From: Thiomonas sp.
GTDB lineage: Bacteria > Pseudomonadota > Gammaproteobacteria > Burkholderiales > Burkholderiaceae_C
DNA length: 14,062 bases
Assembly: GCA_027451915.1 (NCBI GenBank)
Contig: DAIDHU010000176.1
Span: forward strand, 1-14,062
Reading direction: 5' to 3'
In this document: positions 1 to 7,742 of the stretch, in pieces
Numbering within the stretch: the stretch's first letter is position 1
How the letters are laid out: each line of letters starts with the position of its first letter
Made by a program: the position numbers and the translations under genes
Notes under the pieces: generated by a model
Seen by the model: the letters and a program-made list of their open reading frames with translations, nothing else
Told to the model about the DNA's origin: nothing
Database searches by the model: none

Positions 1-1
1 A

Positions 2-1351
2 CTCGACCATGCGCTGCGCGAGCAGGAGCAAGGCGCGCAGCTCCTGCCCCAGGGCGAGCGCGAGCCGCTGGGCCAGATCCTGGTGCGCGAAGGCGCCACC
101 CACGAGCCCATCGTGCAGGCGGCGCTGGACAAGCAGCGCCAGGCCAAGGAGCGGCGCAGCCGCGAAGGTCAGATGCTGCGCGTGGCCGCCGACAAGCTCG
201 ACGCGCTGATCGACCTGGTGGGCGAACTGGTCATCGCCAGCGCCGGCAACACGCTGCACGCCCGCCAGCCCGAGCAGGTCGAGGCCGCCGCGGAGGTCAC
301 CCGCCTGGTGGAGGAGATCCGCGAGCGTGCGCTCAAGCTGCGCATGGTCGAGATCGGCGAGACCTTCGCCCGCTTCCAGCGCGTGGTGCGCGACACCGCG
401 CGCGAACTCGGCAAGGACATCGCGCTGCTCATCCAGGGCGGCGAGACCGAGATGGACAAGTCGCTGGTCGAGAGCATCACCGACCCGCTGATGCACCTGG
501 TGCGCAACTCCATGGACCACGGGCTGGAAAAGCCCGATGTGCGAGTCGCCCGCGGCAAGCCCGCGCAGGGCACCCTGCGCCTTTCGGCCTCCCACGACGC
601 CGGCAGCATCGTCATCGAGGTGGTCGACGACGGCGCGGGGCTGAACCGCGAGCGCATCTGCGCCAAGGCGGTGCAGCGCGGCCTGATCGATGCGGAGGCG
701 GCGCAGACCCTGCCCGACTCCGAGGTGTGGAAGCTCATCTTCGAGCCCGGCTTCTCCACGGCCGAGACCATCACCGACCTGTCGGGGCGCGGCGTGGGCA
801 TGGACGTGGTGCGACGCAACATCGAGGCCATCCGCGGCACCATCGACATTCACAGCGAGGCCGGCGCCGGCACCACCATGCGCCTGCGCCTGCCCCTGAC
901 CCTGGCCATCATCGACGGGTTCCTGATCGAGAGCGCCGGGCGCAGCTACGTGCTGCCGCTGGACGCCGTGGTCGAATGCCTGCAGTACCCCGAGCAGGGG
1001 CAGCAGCAGGGCTACCTCAACCTGCGCGGGGAGGTGCTGCCGCTGCTGCACCTGGAGCGCGCGCTGGGCACCCGCCCGGAGGCCGCCGCGGGCGCCTCGC
1101 CGGCGCGGCGAAACGTGGTCGTGGTGTCGGCCTCGGGCCAGCGCGTGGGCCTGGTGGTGGAGCGCCTGCTGGGCGAGTACCAGACGGTGATCAAGCCCCT
1201 GGGTTCGCTGTTCGCCCATCTGCGCGGAATCGGCGGCTCGACCATCCTGGGCAACGGCCGCGTGGCCTTGATCCTGGACGTGCCGGCGCTGCTGGCCGCC
1301 GCGCCCGAGGTCACGCGCCACCGTGCCCTTCCCGGGGCCCAGGCCGCCTGA
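2..1351 (+). CDS. cheA: Chemotaxis histidine kinase CheA, C-terminal part (5' end outside window)
   Basis: CheA autophosphorylates in response to chemoreceptor arrays and passes phosphate to CheY and CheB in the cytoplasm. The frame is open from base 2 to a TGA at 1349-1351, giving 449 visible residues; the P1 His-phosphotransfer domain lies off the window. A linker (about residues 20-50) carries LGQILVREG followed by VQAALDKQ. The P3 dimerisation helices follow, starting around ADKLDALIDLVGELVIA. The P4 ATPase domain shows the N box (LVRNSMDHGLE, about 499-531), the G1 box (DDGAGL, about 625-642) and the F/G2 region (FEPGFST, then GRGVGMDVV at about 784-810). The P5 CheW-like domain (DGFLIESAGRSYVLPLDAVV) runs to the C-terminus, with no fused receiver domain. 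The next gene is cheW, 70 bp downstream on the same strand. All ATP-binding motifs look intact, so the kinase is probably functional. Confidence 0.94.
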   Translation, partial: LDHALREQEQGAQLLPQGEREPLGQILVREGATHEPIVQAALDKQRQAKERRSREGQMLRVAADKLDALIDLVGELVIASAGNTLHARQPEQVEAAAEVTRLVEEIRERALKLRMVEIGETFARFQRVVRDTARELGKDIALLIQGGETEMDKSLVESITDPLMHLVRNSMDHGLEKPDVRVARGKPAQGTLRLSASHDAGSIVIEVVDDGAGLNRERICAKAVQRGLIDAEAAQTLPDSEVWKLIFEPGFSTAETITDLSGRGVGMDVVRRNIEAIRGTIDIHSEAGAGTTMRLRLPLTLAIIDGFLIESAGRSYVLPLDAVVECLQYPEQGQQQGYLNLRGEVLPLLHLERALGTRPEAAAGASPARRNVVVVSASGQRVGLVVERLLGEYQTVIKPLGSLFAHLRGIGGSTILGNGRVALILDVPALLAAAPEVTRHRALPGAQAA

Positions 1352-1421
1352 GGCGCGGGCACGCGTCCGCCAGGCTGGCACAATCGTCCACGCCCGCACC
1401 TTTCTCCCACCCGCACTCGCC

Positions 1422-1973
1422 ATGAACCTTCCCGTTCCTGCCTCCTCCACGTCCACGATCCCGCTCGAGGCGGTGCACGCGCACGGCCCCGCGGCGCCCG
1501 GCCAGTACCTGACCTTCTCGCTGCAGGGCGAGTCCTACGGGGTGGACATCCTCGGCGTGCGCGAGATCATCGAGTACGCGCGCCCGACCACCATTCCCAT
1601 GATGCCCGGCTTCGTGCACGGGGTGATCAACCTGCGCGGGCGCCTGGTGCCGGTGATCGACCTGGCGCAGCGCTTCGGGCGCCCGCCCACCGAGCTGCGC
1701 GCGCGAACCTGCATTGTCATCGTCGAGGTCAACACCCCCGATGGAGCGCAGGCGCTGGGCGTGGTGGTCGACGCGGTCAACGCCGTGCTGGACCTGGACG
1801 CCTCGCAGATCGAACCTGCCCCGGCCTTCGGCACCGGGCTGCGCCGCGAGTTCATCCAGGGCATGGCGCGCATGGAAAGCGGCTTCATCATCCTGCTGGA
1901 CATCCCGCGCGTGCTTTCCACCGAGGACCTGGCGGCGCTGGCGCAGGTCGCCGAGGGCACGGCCACGGCCTGA
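1422..1973 (+). CDS. cheW: Chemotaxis coupling protein CheW
   Basis: CheW is the cytoplasmic adaptor that links chemoreceptors to the P5 domain of CheA. The 183-residue protein is essentially one CheW domain. After a variable N-terminus of about 25 residues comes QYLTFSLQGESYGVDILGVREIIEY, then IPMMPGFVHGVINLRGRLVPVIDL, the classic CheW signature. A second subdomain contains LGVVVDAVNAVLDL and ends with GFIILLDIPRVLS. The ATG at 1422 gives a normal family length. The frame is open further upstream (first ATG at 1323, inside the end of cheA), but those residues look like translated spacer. No clear Shine-Dalgarno sequence precedes 1422. The gene lies 70 bp after cheA, probably in the same transcript, and ends 15 bp before the convergent LD-carboxypeptidase stop. 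The family call is very secure; the exact start is less so. Confidence 0.93.
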   Translation: MNLPVPASSTSTIPLEAVHAHGPAAPGQYLTFSLQGESYGVDILGVREIIEYARPTTIPMMPGFVHGVINLRGRLVPVIDLAQRFGRPPTELRARTCIVIVEVNTPDGAQALGVVVDAVNAVLDLDASQIEPAPAFGTGLRREFIQGMARMESGFIILLDIPRVLSTEDLAALAQVAEGTATA

Positions 1974-1988
1974 GCCGGGGCGATCCGC

Positions 1989-3056
1989 TCAATGCGGCTC
2001 GTGCGCTTGCGAGTCGTGGAGATGCGAGTCGTGGAGATGCGCGTCGTGGTGATGCGCATCGCGCCCCTGCCCGCGGGCGGGCGTGCCCGCCCCCCGATGA
2101 TGCCCGCCGTGCGAATGGCCGCACACCAGGTAGGCATCCGATCCCTCGCGCACCAGGCGGCAGCGCGCCCCATGGGGCAGGCACAGCTTGGTGCGCACAT
2201 GGCCGAAGGGCAGGCCGGTGAGAACCGGAACCTTGTGCTCGCGCAGGCGTGAACGCAACCAGCCCACCACCTGCGGCATGTCGTAGCCCGCGTCATGCGG
2301 GCTCAATCGGTAGTCGGTGAAGGCGCCCAGCAGCACCGCGCGCTGGCGCTGCAACACCCCGGCGCCCAGCAGTTGCGTGAGCATGCGCTCGATGCGGTAG
2401 GGGTGCTCGGACACGTCCTCCAGGAACAGCACGCCGCGCGCGCGCGGCAGGTGCGGCGTGCCCACCAGGTTGCACACCAGGCTGAGGTTGCCGCCCCACA
2501 GCACACCGGCGGCATCCAGGGATCGCGGCGCGTCGGGGCATTCGAAACCCACCGCCTCCAGGCGCTCGTCCACGACGTCCAGGAAACTCTCCTGGGTGAT
2601 CTCGTCGATCCGCTCGCCGCCGAAATCGAAGCTGGCCATCGGCCCGCTGTAGGTCACGGTTCCGGCGCGCGCGAGCATGGCCAGCTGCAGGGCGGTGAAG
2701 TCGCTGTGCCCCACCCAGACCTGGCCGCGGCCGCTCACGGCCTCGTGCAGCAAGGAGTAGTCCAGCGCGTCGAGCATGCGCGTGAGCCCGTAGCCCCCGC
2801 GCGTGGCCATGACCACGGCCGCGCGGCTGCGCGCCGCGCGGTGCAGGGCCTGCACGCGCCGGGCGTCGCTGCCCGCGAACCGCTGCTCCCGCAACAGCGC
2901 CGCCGCGTCGATGCGCACGCGAAATCCCAGTTCGCCCAGGTGCTCGGCCGCGCGCTGCACGCGCTGCGGCTCAGGCACGGCGCCCGAGGGGGACACGAGG
3001 CGCAGTTCCCCGCGCGCGAAAGCCTTGCGCGCCTTCGGCGCGGCGGGTTCAGTCAT
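1989..3056 (-). CDS. ldcA: LD-carboxypeptidase (peptidase S66, LdcA family) with His-rich C-terminal tail
   Basis: LdcA enzymes remove the terminal D-Ala from murein tetrapeptides during cytoplasmic peptidoglycan recycling. The 355-residue protein shows the S66 fold. The N-terminal part has LRLVSPSGAVPEP and TRGGYGLTRMLDALDY. The nucleophile is Ser118 in GHSDFTALQ, the catalytic Glu is probably Glu213 in FLEDV, and the catalytic His is probably His286 in GLPFGHVRTK. The typical family length is about 300 residues. The excess is a tail (about 314-355) with 13 histidines in 42 residues, arranged as D-[AS]-H-x-H repeats. The start chosen overlaps the tadA stop by 8 nt (ATGACTGA) and has a good purine-rich ribosome site (complement of 3062-3069). 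The frame is open further upstream to 3269, but that part is antisense to the repeats in tadA and is not believed. The gene is probably co-transcribed with tadA. Core function is secure; the role of the tail is unknown. Confidence 0.92.
   Translation of the reverse strand: MTEPAAPKARKAFARGELRLVSPSGAVPEPQRVQRAAEHLGELGFRVRIDAAALLREQRFAGSDARRVQALHRAARSRAAVVMATRGGYGLTRMLDALDYSLLHEAVSGRGQVWVGHSDFTALQLAMLARAGTVTYSGPMASFDFGGERIDEITQESFLDVVDERLEAVGFECPDAPRSLDAAGVLWGGNLSLVCNLVGTPHLPRARGVLFLEDVSEHPYRIERMLTQLLGAGVLQRQRAVLLGAFTDYRLSPHDAGYDMPQVVGWLRSRLREHKVPVLTGLPFGHVRTKLCLPHGARCRLVREGSDAYLVCGHSHGGHHRGAGTPARGQGRDAHHHDAHLHDSHLHDSQAHEPH
1996..2055. repeat. 15-bp tandem repeat encoding the His-rich tail of the LD-carboxypeptidase
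   Basis: Two identical 15-bp units lie at 2011-2025 and 2026-2040 (GAGTCGTGGAGATGC). A third unit at 2041-2055 differs at two positions, and a clearly degenerate unit precedes them at 1996-2010. On the minus strand they encode the pentapeptide series DAHHH, DAHLH, DSHLH, DSQAH. The unit is a multiple of three, so gain or loss of a copy changes tail length without shifting frame. Confidence 0.85.
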
Positions 3057-3708
3057 CGAATTCCTCTCCGGGCTGGTCCAGGTGACTGACCTCGATACCT
3101 TCCTGCGTCGGGCTGCGCGGCACCTCGTCCGCCGCGTCCGCCGCGTCCGCCGCGTCCGCCGCGTCCGCCGCCTCCGCGTCGCGCGCGCGCGCCTGCGCTC
3201 CAAGGCGTCGGCGCTCGCGGAAGAACTCCTGCAGCAGGGCCCCGCAGGCGGCGGCCTCGACGCCGCCATGCAACTGCGCGTGGTGGTTCAGGCGCGACTC
3301 GGCGAACAGATTCAGCACGCTGCCCCCGGCCCCGGTCTTGGGATCGAAGGCGCCGAACACCACGCGTTGCACGCGCGCGTGCAACAGCGCCATCGCGCAC
3401 ATCGCGCAGGGCTCCAGGGTGACATACAGGGTGCAGCCGGGAAGCCGGTAGTTGCCCATCAGGTTGGCCGCCTGGCGCAGCGCGACGATCTCGGCATGAG
3501 CCGTCGGATCGGAATCTCCCACCGGGCGGTTGTAGCCGGTGGCCAGCACCCTGCCCTCGCGCACCAGCACCGCGCCTACCGGCACCTCGCCCAGCAGCCA
3601 GGCATTCTGGGCCTGATCCAGCGCCAGGCGCATGAAAGCCCGGTCCGCCTGGGCATCCGGCGGATCGGGCAGGTCGTGGCCGTGCTCGGCCTCGGATTCG
3701 TGCTGCAT
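3049..3708 (-). CDS. tadA: tRNA-specific adenosine deaminase TadA (A34 to inosine)
   Basis: TadA deaminates the wobble adenosine of tRNA-Arg(ACG) to inosine and is usually essential. The 219-residue protein has the zinc cytidine/deoxycytidylate deaminase core. His71 and catalytic Glu73 lie in PTAHAE, and the zinc cysteines Cys101 and Cys104 lie in LEPCAMC. Family-typical stretches include EVPVGAVLV, YRLPGCTLYVTLEPC, VVFGAFDPKTGAGGS and LNHHAQLHGGV. An N-terminal extension of about 20 acidic residues precedes FMRLALDQA. A C-terminal tail beyond about residue 170 contains five AAD repeats (180-194) and an acidic end. The enterobacterial enzyme is about 165-170 residues, so the tail is extra. 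The gene lies 70 bp downstream of putA on the same strand, separated by a hairpin, and overlaps the start of the LD-carboxypeptidase gene by 8 nt. Confidence 0.95.
   Translation of the reverse strand: MQHESEAEHGHDLPDPPDAQADRAFMRLALDQAQNAWLLGEVPVGAVLVREGRVLATGYNRPVGDSDPTAHAEIVALRQAANLMGNYRLPGCTLYVTLEPCAMCAMALLHARVQRVVFGAFDPKTGAGGSVLNLFAESRLNHHAQLHGGVEAAACGALLQEFFRERRRLGAQARARDAEAADAADAADAADAADEVPRSPTQEGIEVSHLDQPGEEFDD
3126..3170. repeat. Perfect 9-bp tandem repeat (5 units) inside tadA
   Basis: Five exact copies of CGTCCGCCG run from 3126 to 3170, followed by a degenerate continuation to about 3180. On the minus strand they encode five Ala-Ala-Asp units at TadA residues 180-194, outside the catalytic domain. 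This is a candidate variable-number repeat; changes in copy number keep the reading frame. Confidence 0.9.
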
Positions 3709-3745
3709 CCCGCAAGCATACCCGGGCGCACCCCGCGGGCGTCGA

Positions 3746-3764
3746 GCTCCGGCGCCGCCGGAGC
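3746..3764 (-). terminator. GC-rich hairpin between putA and tadA (possible terminator or attenuator)
   Basis: A perfect inverted repeat has 9-bp arms GCTCCGGCG (3746-3754) and CGCCGGAGC (3756-3764) around one base. It lies 14 bp past the putA stop in the 70-bp gap before tadA. No T-run follows on the minus strand, so it is not a textbook intrinsic terminator. It could weaken read-through or protect the putA message. No convincing promoter for tadA was found in the gap. Confidence 0.4.
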
Positions 3765-3778
3765 CCGCCGCGGCAGCT

Positions 3779-6700
3779 TCAGCCGATGGTCATCAGGCTG
3801 GCGTTGCCCCCGGCGGCGGCGGTGTTCACGCTCACCGACTGTTCGTGCAGCAGGAGTTCCAGCGGATAGTCCGAAGCCTTGATGGCGTCGCTGGGCAGGG
3901 CATAGACATTGACCACCGCATGCTCGTGCCGCAGGAGTTCGGCCTGCAGCGCGCGCAGCCCGGCCGGGCCGCCCTGGTACAGCGCGGCGTCGGGTACATC
4001 CTGCGGCGTGGCGACGCGCACCTGCTCGCGCAAGGACGAGGGAACCAGCGCCGCCGCCGCCTCGGCCTGCGCGCCCGACAGCAGCGCGACATTGCCGGTG
4101 GCCAGCGCCGCCGCGACCTGGCGCAGCAATTCCTCGCGGCTGTCGGCCCGGCACAGCAGTTGCCCACGCGGCAGCAGCAGATAGTCGTTGTGCTCGCCCA
4201 CCGGCCCCGCCAGGCGTGCCGGCTTGCGCTCGGGCGCCAGCGTGGCGTAGGCCTGCTGGGCCGCGGTGTCGATTCCCTGCTCGCGCAGGGCATCGAGCAG
4301 GGTGCGCAGTGCCTCGGGAGCCTCGGCGCAGGGCAGGAAGGGCGCGCCCGTGGGCGCGACCAGGCGGCGCAGGTACAGCGGGCCGCCCGCCTTCGGGCCC
4401 GTGCCCGAGCGCGCGTGGCCGCCGAAGGGCTGCACGCCGACCACGGCGCCGATCATGTTGCGATTGACGTACACATTGCCCGCGCGAATGCGCGAACCCG
4501 CCCTCGCGATGGTCTCGTCGATGCGGCTGTGGATTCCGAACGTCAGCCCGTAGCCCAGGGCATTGACCGCGTCGATGGCCTGCTCCAGCTGCTCGCTGCG
4601 GTAGCGCAGCACATGCAACACCGGGCCGAACACCTCGCGGCCCAGCACGTCGATGGAGGGGATCTCCACCAGGGTCGGAGCGACAAAATGCCCATGCCGC
4701 GCCTGGGGGGGAAGCCGGGGCGCGTACACCGCATGGCCGCGCGAGCGCATGGCCTCGACATGGCCCTCGATGATTTCGCGGGCCTCCGCGCTGATCACCG
4801 GGCCGACGTCGGTGTCCAGCCGGTCAGGGCGGCCGACATGCAATTCATCCATCGCGCCACGGAGCATTTCCAGCAGACGCTCGGCCACGTCCTCCTGCAC
4901 CAGCAGGATGCGCAGGGCCGAGCAGCGCTGCCCGGCCGAGTCGAAGGCCGAAGCCACGATATCGCTCACCGCCTGCTCCGGCAAGGCGGAGGAATCCACC
5001 ACCATGGCGTTCTGTCCGCCGGTCTCGGCGATCAGGGGAATCGGCAGCCCGTGCGCGTCCAGGCGCTCGGCCAGCTGGGCCTGGATCAGGCGCGCCACCT
5101 CGGTGGACCCGGTGAACAGCACCCCGCGCACGCGGGGGTCGCCGACCAGCGCGGCCCCGACCCGCCCGTCGCCGGGCAGCAATTGCAGCGCCCCGGCCGG
5201 CAGCCCGGCCTCGAGCAGGATCTGCACCGCGGCATGCGCGATCAGCGGCGTCTGCTCGGCCGGCTTGGCCAGCACCACGTTGCCCGCGGCCAGGGCGGCC
5301 GCGATCTGGCCCGTGAAAATCGCCAGCGGGAAATTCCACGGACTGATGGCCACCACCGGCCCCAGGGGGCGATGCTCCGAGTCGTGCAGCTGCTGCACGG
5401 CCTGCGCCGAGTAGTAGCGCAGGAAGTCCACCGCCTCGCGCACCTCGCCGATGGCCGCCGGCAGCGCACGCCCGGCTTCGCGCACGATCAGGCTGGCCAG
5501 GCGCGGCATGCGTTGCTCCAGCAGGTCGGCGGCACGCTGCAGGATGGCCGCGCGATCGGGAGCCGGCGTGGCCTGCCACACGGGAGCCTCGGCCAGCGCC
5601 AGCTCGAAGGCGCGCGCGCACAGCGCCGGATCGGCCTCCACCACCGAGCCGACCACGTCGCGCAGCTCGGCCGGGTTGAGCACGGGGCGAGCCGCCCCGT
5701 CCACCTCGCCGCTGGCCAGCAGCGGGCGCGCCTGCCAGCGCGTCTCCAGGCTGGCCAGGCCGGCCGCCGCCAGCGCGCCCAGGCGTTGTTCGTTGCTGAG
5801 ATCGAAGCCCGCGGAGTTGGCGCGCTGGCTGCCGTACAGGTCCACCGGCAGGGCGATGCGCTCGTGCGGCGCGCCCAGGGGCGCGATGCGCCGGGCCAGC
5901 TGCACCGGGTCGGCGACGATCTGGTCCAGGTCGGCCTTGGGGTCGTTGATCATGTGCACGAAGGAGGTGTTGGCCCCGTTTTCCAGCAGGCGGCGCACCA
6001 GGTAGGCCAGCAGGGTCTCGTGGGTGCCCACCGGCGCGTAGATGCGGCAGGGACGATTCATCCCCTCGGACGACACCACCTCCTCGTACAGCGGCTCGCC
6101 CATGCCGTGCAGGCACTGGAATTCGTACTGCCCGACGTAGAAGTTGTTGCCCGCCATGGCGTGGATGGCTGCCACCGTGTGCGCGTTGTGGGTGGCGAAC
6201 TGCGGGAACACCGCCTGCGGGGCGTCCAGCAGCTTGCGCGCGCAGGCCAGGTAGGACACATCGGTGTGCACCTTGCGGGTGAAGACCGGAAAGCCTTCCA
6301 GGCCGTCGAGCTGGGCACGCTTGATCTCGCTGTCCCAGTAGGCGCCCTTGACCAGGCGCACCATCAGGCGCCGGCGCGAGCGCTGCGCCAGGTCGATCAG
6401 GAAATCCAGCACGAAAGGCGCGCGCTTCTGGTAGGCCTGCACCACGAAGCCGATGCCGTTCCAGCCCTGCAGCGCCGGATCGAAGCACAGGCTTTCCAGC
6501 AGGTCCAGCGAAAGCTCCAGGCGATCGGCCTCCTCGGCGTCGATGTTCAGGCCGATGTCGTAGTGGCGCGCCAGCCGCGCCAGGTGGGTCAGGCGCGGCA
6601 GCAGTTCGTCCATCACGCGGTGGCGCTGCGAGCGGCTGTAGCGAGGGTGCAGCGCCGACAGCTTGATGGAAATGCCCGGGCCTTCGTAAATGCCCCGGCG

Positions 6701-7630
6701 CTGCGCCGACTTGCCGATGGCGTGGATGGCCTGCTCGTAGTCGCGCAGGTAGCGCTCGGCGTCGCGCGCCGTCAGCGCCGCCTCGCCGAGCATGTCGTAG
6801 GAATGCCGGAAGCCACGGACCTCGCGCTTGCGTGCGTTGGCCAGCGCGTCGGCGATGGTCTGGCCCAGCACGAACTGTTCGCCCATCAGGCGCATGGCCA
6901 TGTTCACGCCGCCGCGCACCACCGGCTCGCCGCCGCGCGCCACCAGGCGCGTGAGCAGGGACGAGAGCTTGTCCTCGCTGCTGGTGACCACCAGACGCCC
7001 GGTGAGCAGAAGGCCCCAGGTGGCGGCGTTGACGAACAGCGAGCGCCCGCCTCCGAGGTGGCTCTGCCAGTCGCCCGCACCGACCTTGTCGCGGATCAGC
7101 GCGTCGCGCGTGGGGGTGTCGGGAATGCGCAGCAGCGCCTCGGCCAGGCACATCAGCGCGATGCCCTCCTGGCTGGACAGCGCGTATTCCTGCAGCAGGG
7201 TCTCGACCACGCCGCGGCTGCGCTTGGAGCGCAGCTTGAGCGCCAGCCCGCGAGCCCTCTCCTGCACCGCGGCGGACAGCTCGGGCGCCAGCTGCGCCTG
7301 CGCCACCAGCGCGGGCACGCATTCGGTCTCGGGGCGGCGATAGGCGGCGGTGATGGCCGCGCGCAGCACGGTCTGGGGTTGCACCTCCTGGGCCATTTCC
7401 AGGAAGGGCACCGGCGCGGGCTCCTGCGGCGCCTCGGCGGCGTCCAGGCTTCCCGGCTCGGCGGCCTCGTCGCCGAGCGCCAGGCCCTCGCCGCGTTCCA
7501 GGCGCTCCAGGCCCTGCAGGATCATCTGCTTGACCAGGTAATGCGGGCTGCGCCCCTGCGCCTCCGCCGCGGCCTTGATGCGCAGGCGCACCTGTTCGTC
7601 GATTTTCACACCGATAGTCGTGACACCCAT
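3779..7630 (-). CDS. putA: Trifunctional PutA: proline dehydrogenase / P5C dehydrogenase / transcriptional repressor
   Basis: PutA oxidises proline to glutamate: an FAD-linked proline dehydrogenase feeds electrons to quinone, and an NAD-linked aldehyde dehydrogenase then finishes the reaction. The 1283-residue protein is close to the roughly 1320 of enteric PutA. A ribbon-helix-helix domain occupies residues 1-45 (MGVTTIGVKI, then SPHYLVKQMI). The proline dehydrogenase barrel spans about 230-570, with VKGAYWDSE, YAPVGTHETL (531-540) and Arg546-Arg547, which match the substrate-binding Arg pair by family analogy. The aldehyde dehydrogenase domain (about 640-1100) has SPWNFPLA, catalytic Glu869 in ETGGQN and Cys903 in GQRCSA. 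The conserved PutA C-terminus AAAGGNASLM is present. The ATG at 7630 places MGVTTIGVKI as in known PutA starts; in-frame upstream ATGs add unlike sequence. No strong Shine-Dalgarno is visible. Candidate self-binding sites lie just upstream, so autorepression is likely. Confidence 0.97.
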   Translation of the reverse strand: MGVTTIGVKIDEQVRLRIKAAAEAQGRSPHYLVKQMILQGLERLERGEGLALGDEAAEPGSLDAAEAPQEPAPVPFLEMAQEVQPQTVLRAAITAAYRRPETECVPALVAQAQLAPELSAAVQERARGLALKLRSKRSRGVVETLLQEYALSSQEGIALMCLAEALLRIPDTPTRDALIRDKVGAGDWQSHLGGGRSLFVNAATWGLLLTGRLVVTSSEDKLSSLLTRLVARGGEPVVRGGVNMAMRLMGEQFVLGQTIADALANARKREVRGFRHSYDMLGEAALTARDAERYLRDYEQAIHAIGKSAQRRGIYEGPGISIKLSALHPRYSRSQRHRVMDELLPRLTHLARLARHYDIGLNIDAEEADRLELSLDLLESLCFDPALQGWNGIGFVVQAYQKRAPFVLDFLIDLAQRSRRRLMVRLVKGAYWDSEIKRAQLDGLEGFPVFTRKVHTDVSYLACARKLLDAPQAVFPQFATHNAHTVAAIHAMAGNNFYVGQYEFQCLHGMGEPLYEEVVSSEGMNRPCRIYAPVGTHETLLAYLVRRLLENGANTSFVHMINDPKADLDQIVADPVQLARRIAPLGAPHERIALPVDLYGSQRANSAGFDLSNEQRLGALAAAGLASLETRWQARPLLASGEVDGAARPVLNPAELRDVVGSVVEADPALCARAFELALAEAPVWQATPAPDRAAILQRAADLLEQRMPRLASLIVREAGRALPAAIGEVREAVDFLRYYSAQAVQQLHDSEHRPLGPVVAISPWNFPLAIFTGQIAAALAAGNVVLAKPAEQTPLIAHAAVQILLEAGLPAGALQLLPGDGRVGAALVGDPRVRGVLFTGSTEVARLIQAQLAERLDAHGLPIPLIAETGGQNAMVVDSSALPEQAVSDIVASAFDSAGQRCSALRILLVQEDVAERLLEMLRGAMDELHVGRPDRLDTDVGPVISAEAREIIEGHVEAMRSRGHAVYAPRLPPQARHGHFVAPTLVEIPSIDVLGREVFGPVLHVLRYRSEQLEQAIDAVNALGYGLTFGIHSRIDETIARAGSRIRAGNVYVNRNMIGAVVGVQPFGGHARSGTGPKAGGPLYLRRLVAPTGAPFLPCAEAPEALRTLLDALREQGIDTAAQQAYATLAPERKPARLAGPVGEHNDYLLLPRGQLLCRADSREELLRQVAAALATGNVALLSGAQAEAAAALVPSSLREQVRVATPQDVPDAALYQGGPAGLRALQAELLRHEHAVVNVYALPSDAIKASDYPLELLLHEQSVSVNTAAAGGNASLMTIG

Positions 7631-7676
7631 GGATGCAGTCCGGTTATGCTGGCCGCAAGGCGGCATGGGGCGCATG

Positions 7677-7716
7677 GTTGCACCTTTGTGCCACAAAGTA
7701 AAGACAAGGGTGCAAC
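7677..7716. promoter_or_regulatory. Candidate PutA operator: inverted GTTGCACC boxes
   Basis: GTTGCACC at 7677-7684 faces its exact reverse complement GGTGCAAC at 7709-7716. Extended to 14-bp arms (7677-7690 and 7703-7716), the two halves match at 12 of 14 positions. GTTGCA is the core reported for binding of the ribbon-helix-helix domain of E. coli PutA to the put control region, and this window encodes a PutA with that domain 47 bp away. The box pair is seen directly; use by PutA is inferred from the family. The same sites could act on the divergent liv operon. Confidence 0.7.
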
Positions 7717-7742
7717 CCTTGTGCGATTTCCTTACAAATTGA

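Noticed and set aside
1370..1400. TGGCAC near 1375 as a sigma-54 (-24) promoter element for cheW
   Set aside because: The required -12 GC doublet is not at the right spacing. A sigma-70 reading (CACAAT as -10) lacks a matching -35. The gene is probably transcribed with cheA.
1974..1988. Possible terminator between convergent cheW and the LD-carboxypeptidase gene
   Set aside because: The gap is only 15 bp and shows no inverted repeat or T-run.
3057..3269. N-terminal extension of the LD-carboxypeptidase frame up to 3269
   Set aside because: It overlaps the coding part of tadA in another frame and yields an Arg/Thr low-complexity run from the 9-bp repeat. The start at 3056 has a good ribosome site and gives the normal family N-terminus.
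3709..3740. TATGCT just before tadA as a -10 promoter box
   Set aside because: It would put the transcription start at the start codon, and no -35-like hexamer lies 16-18 bp upstream.
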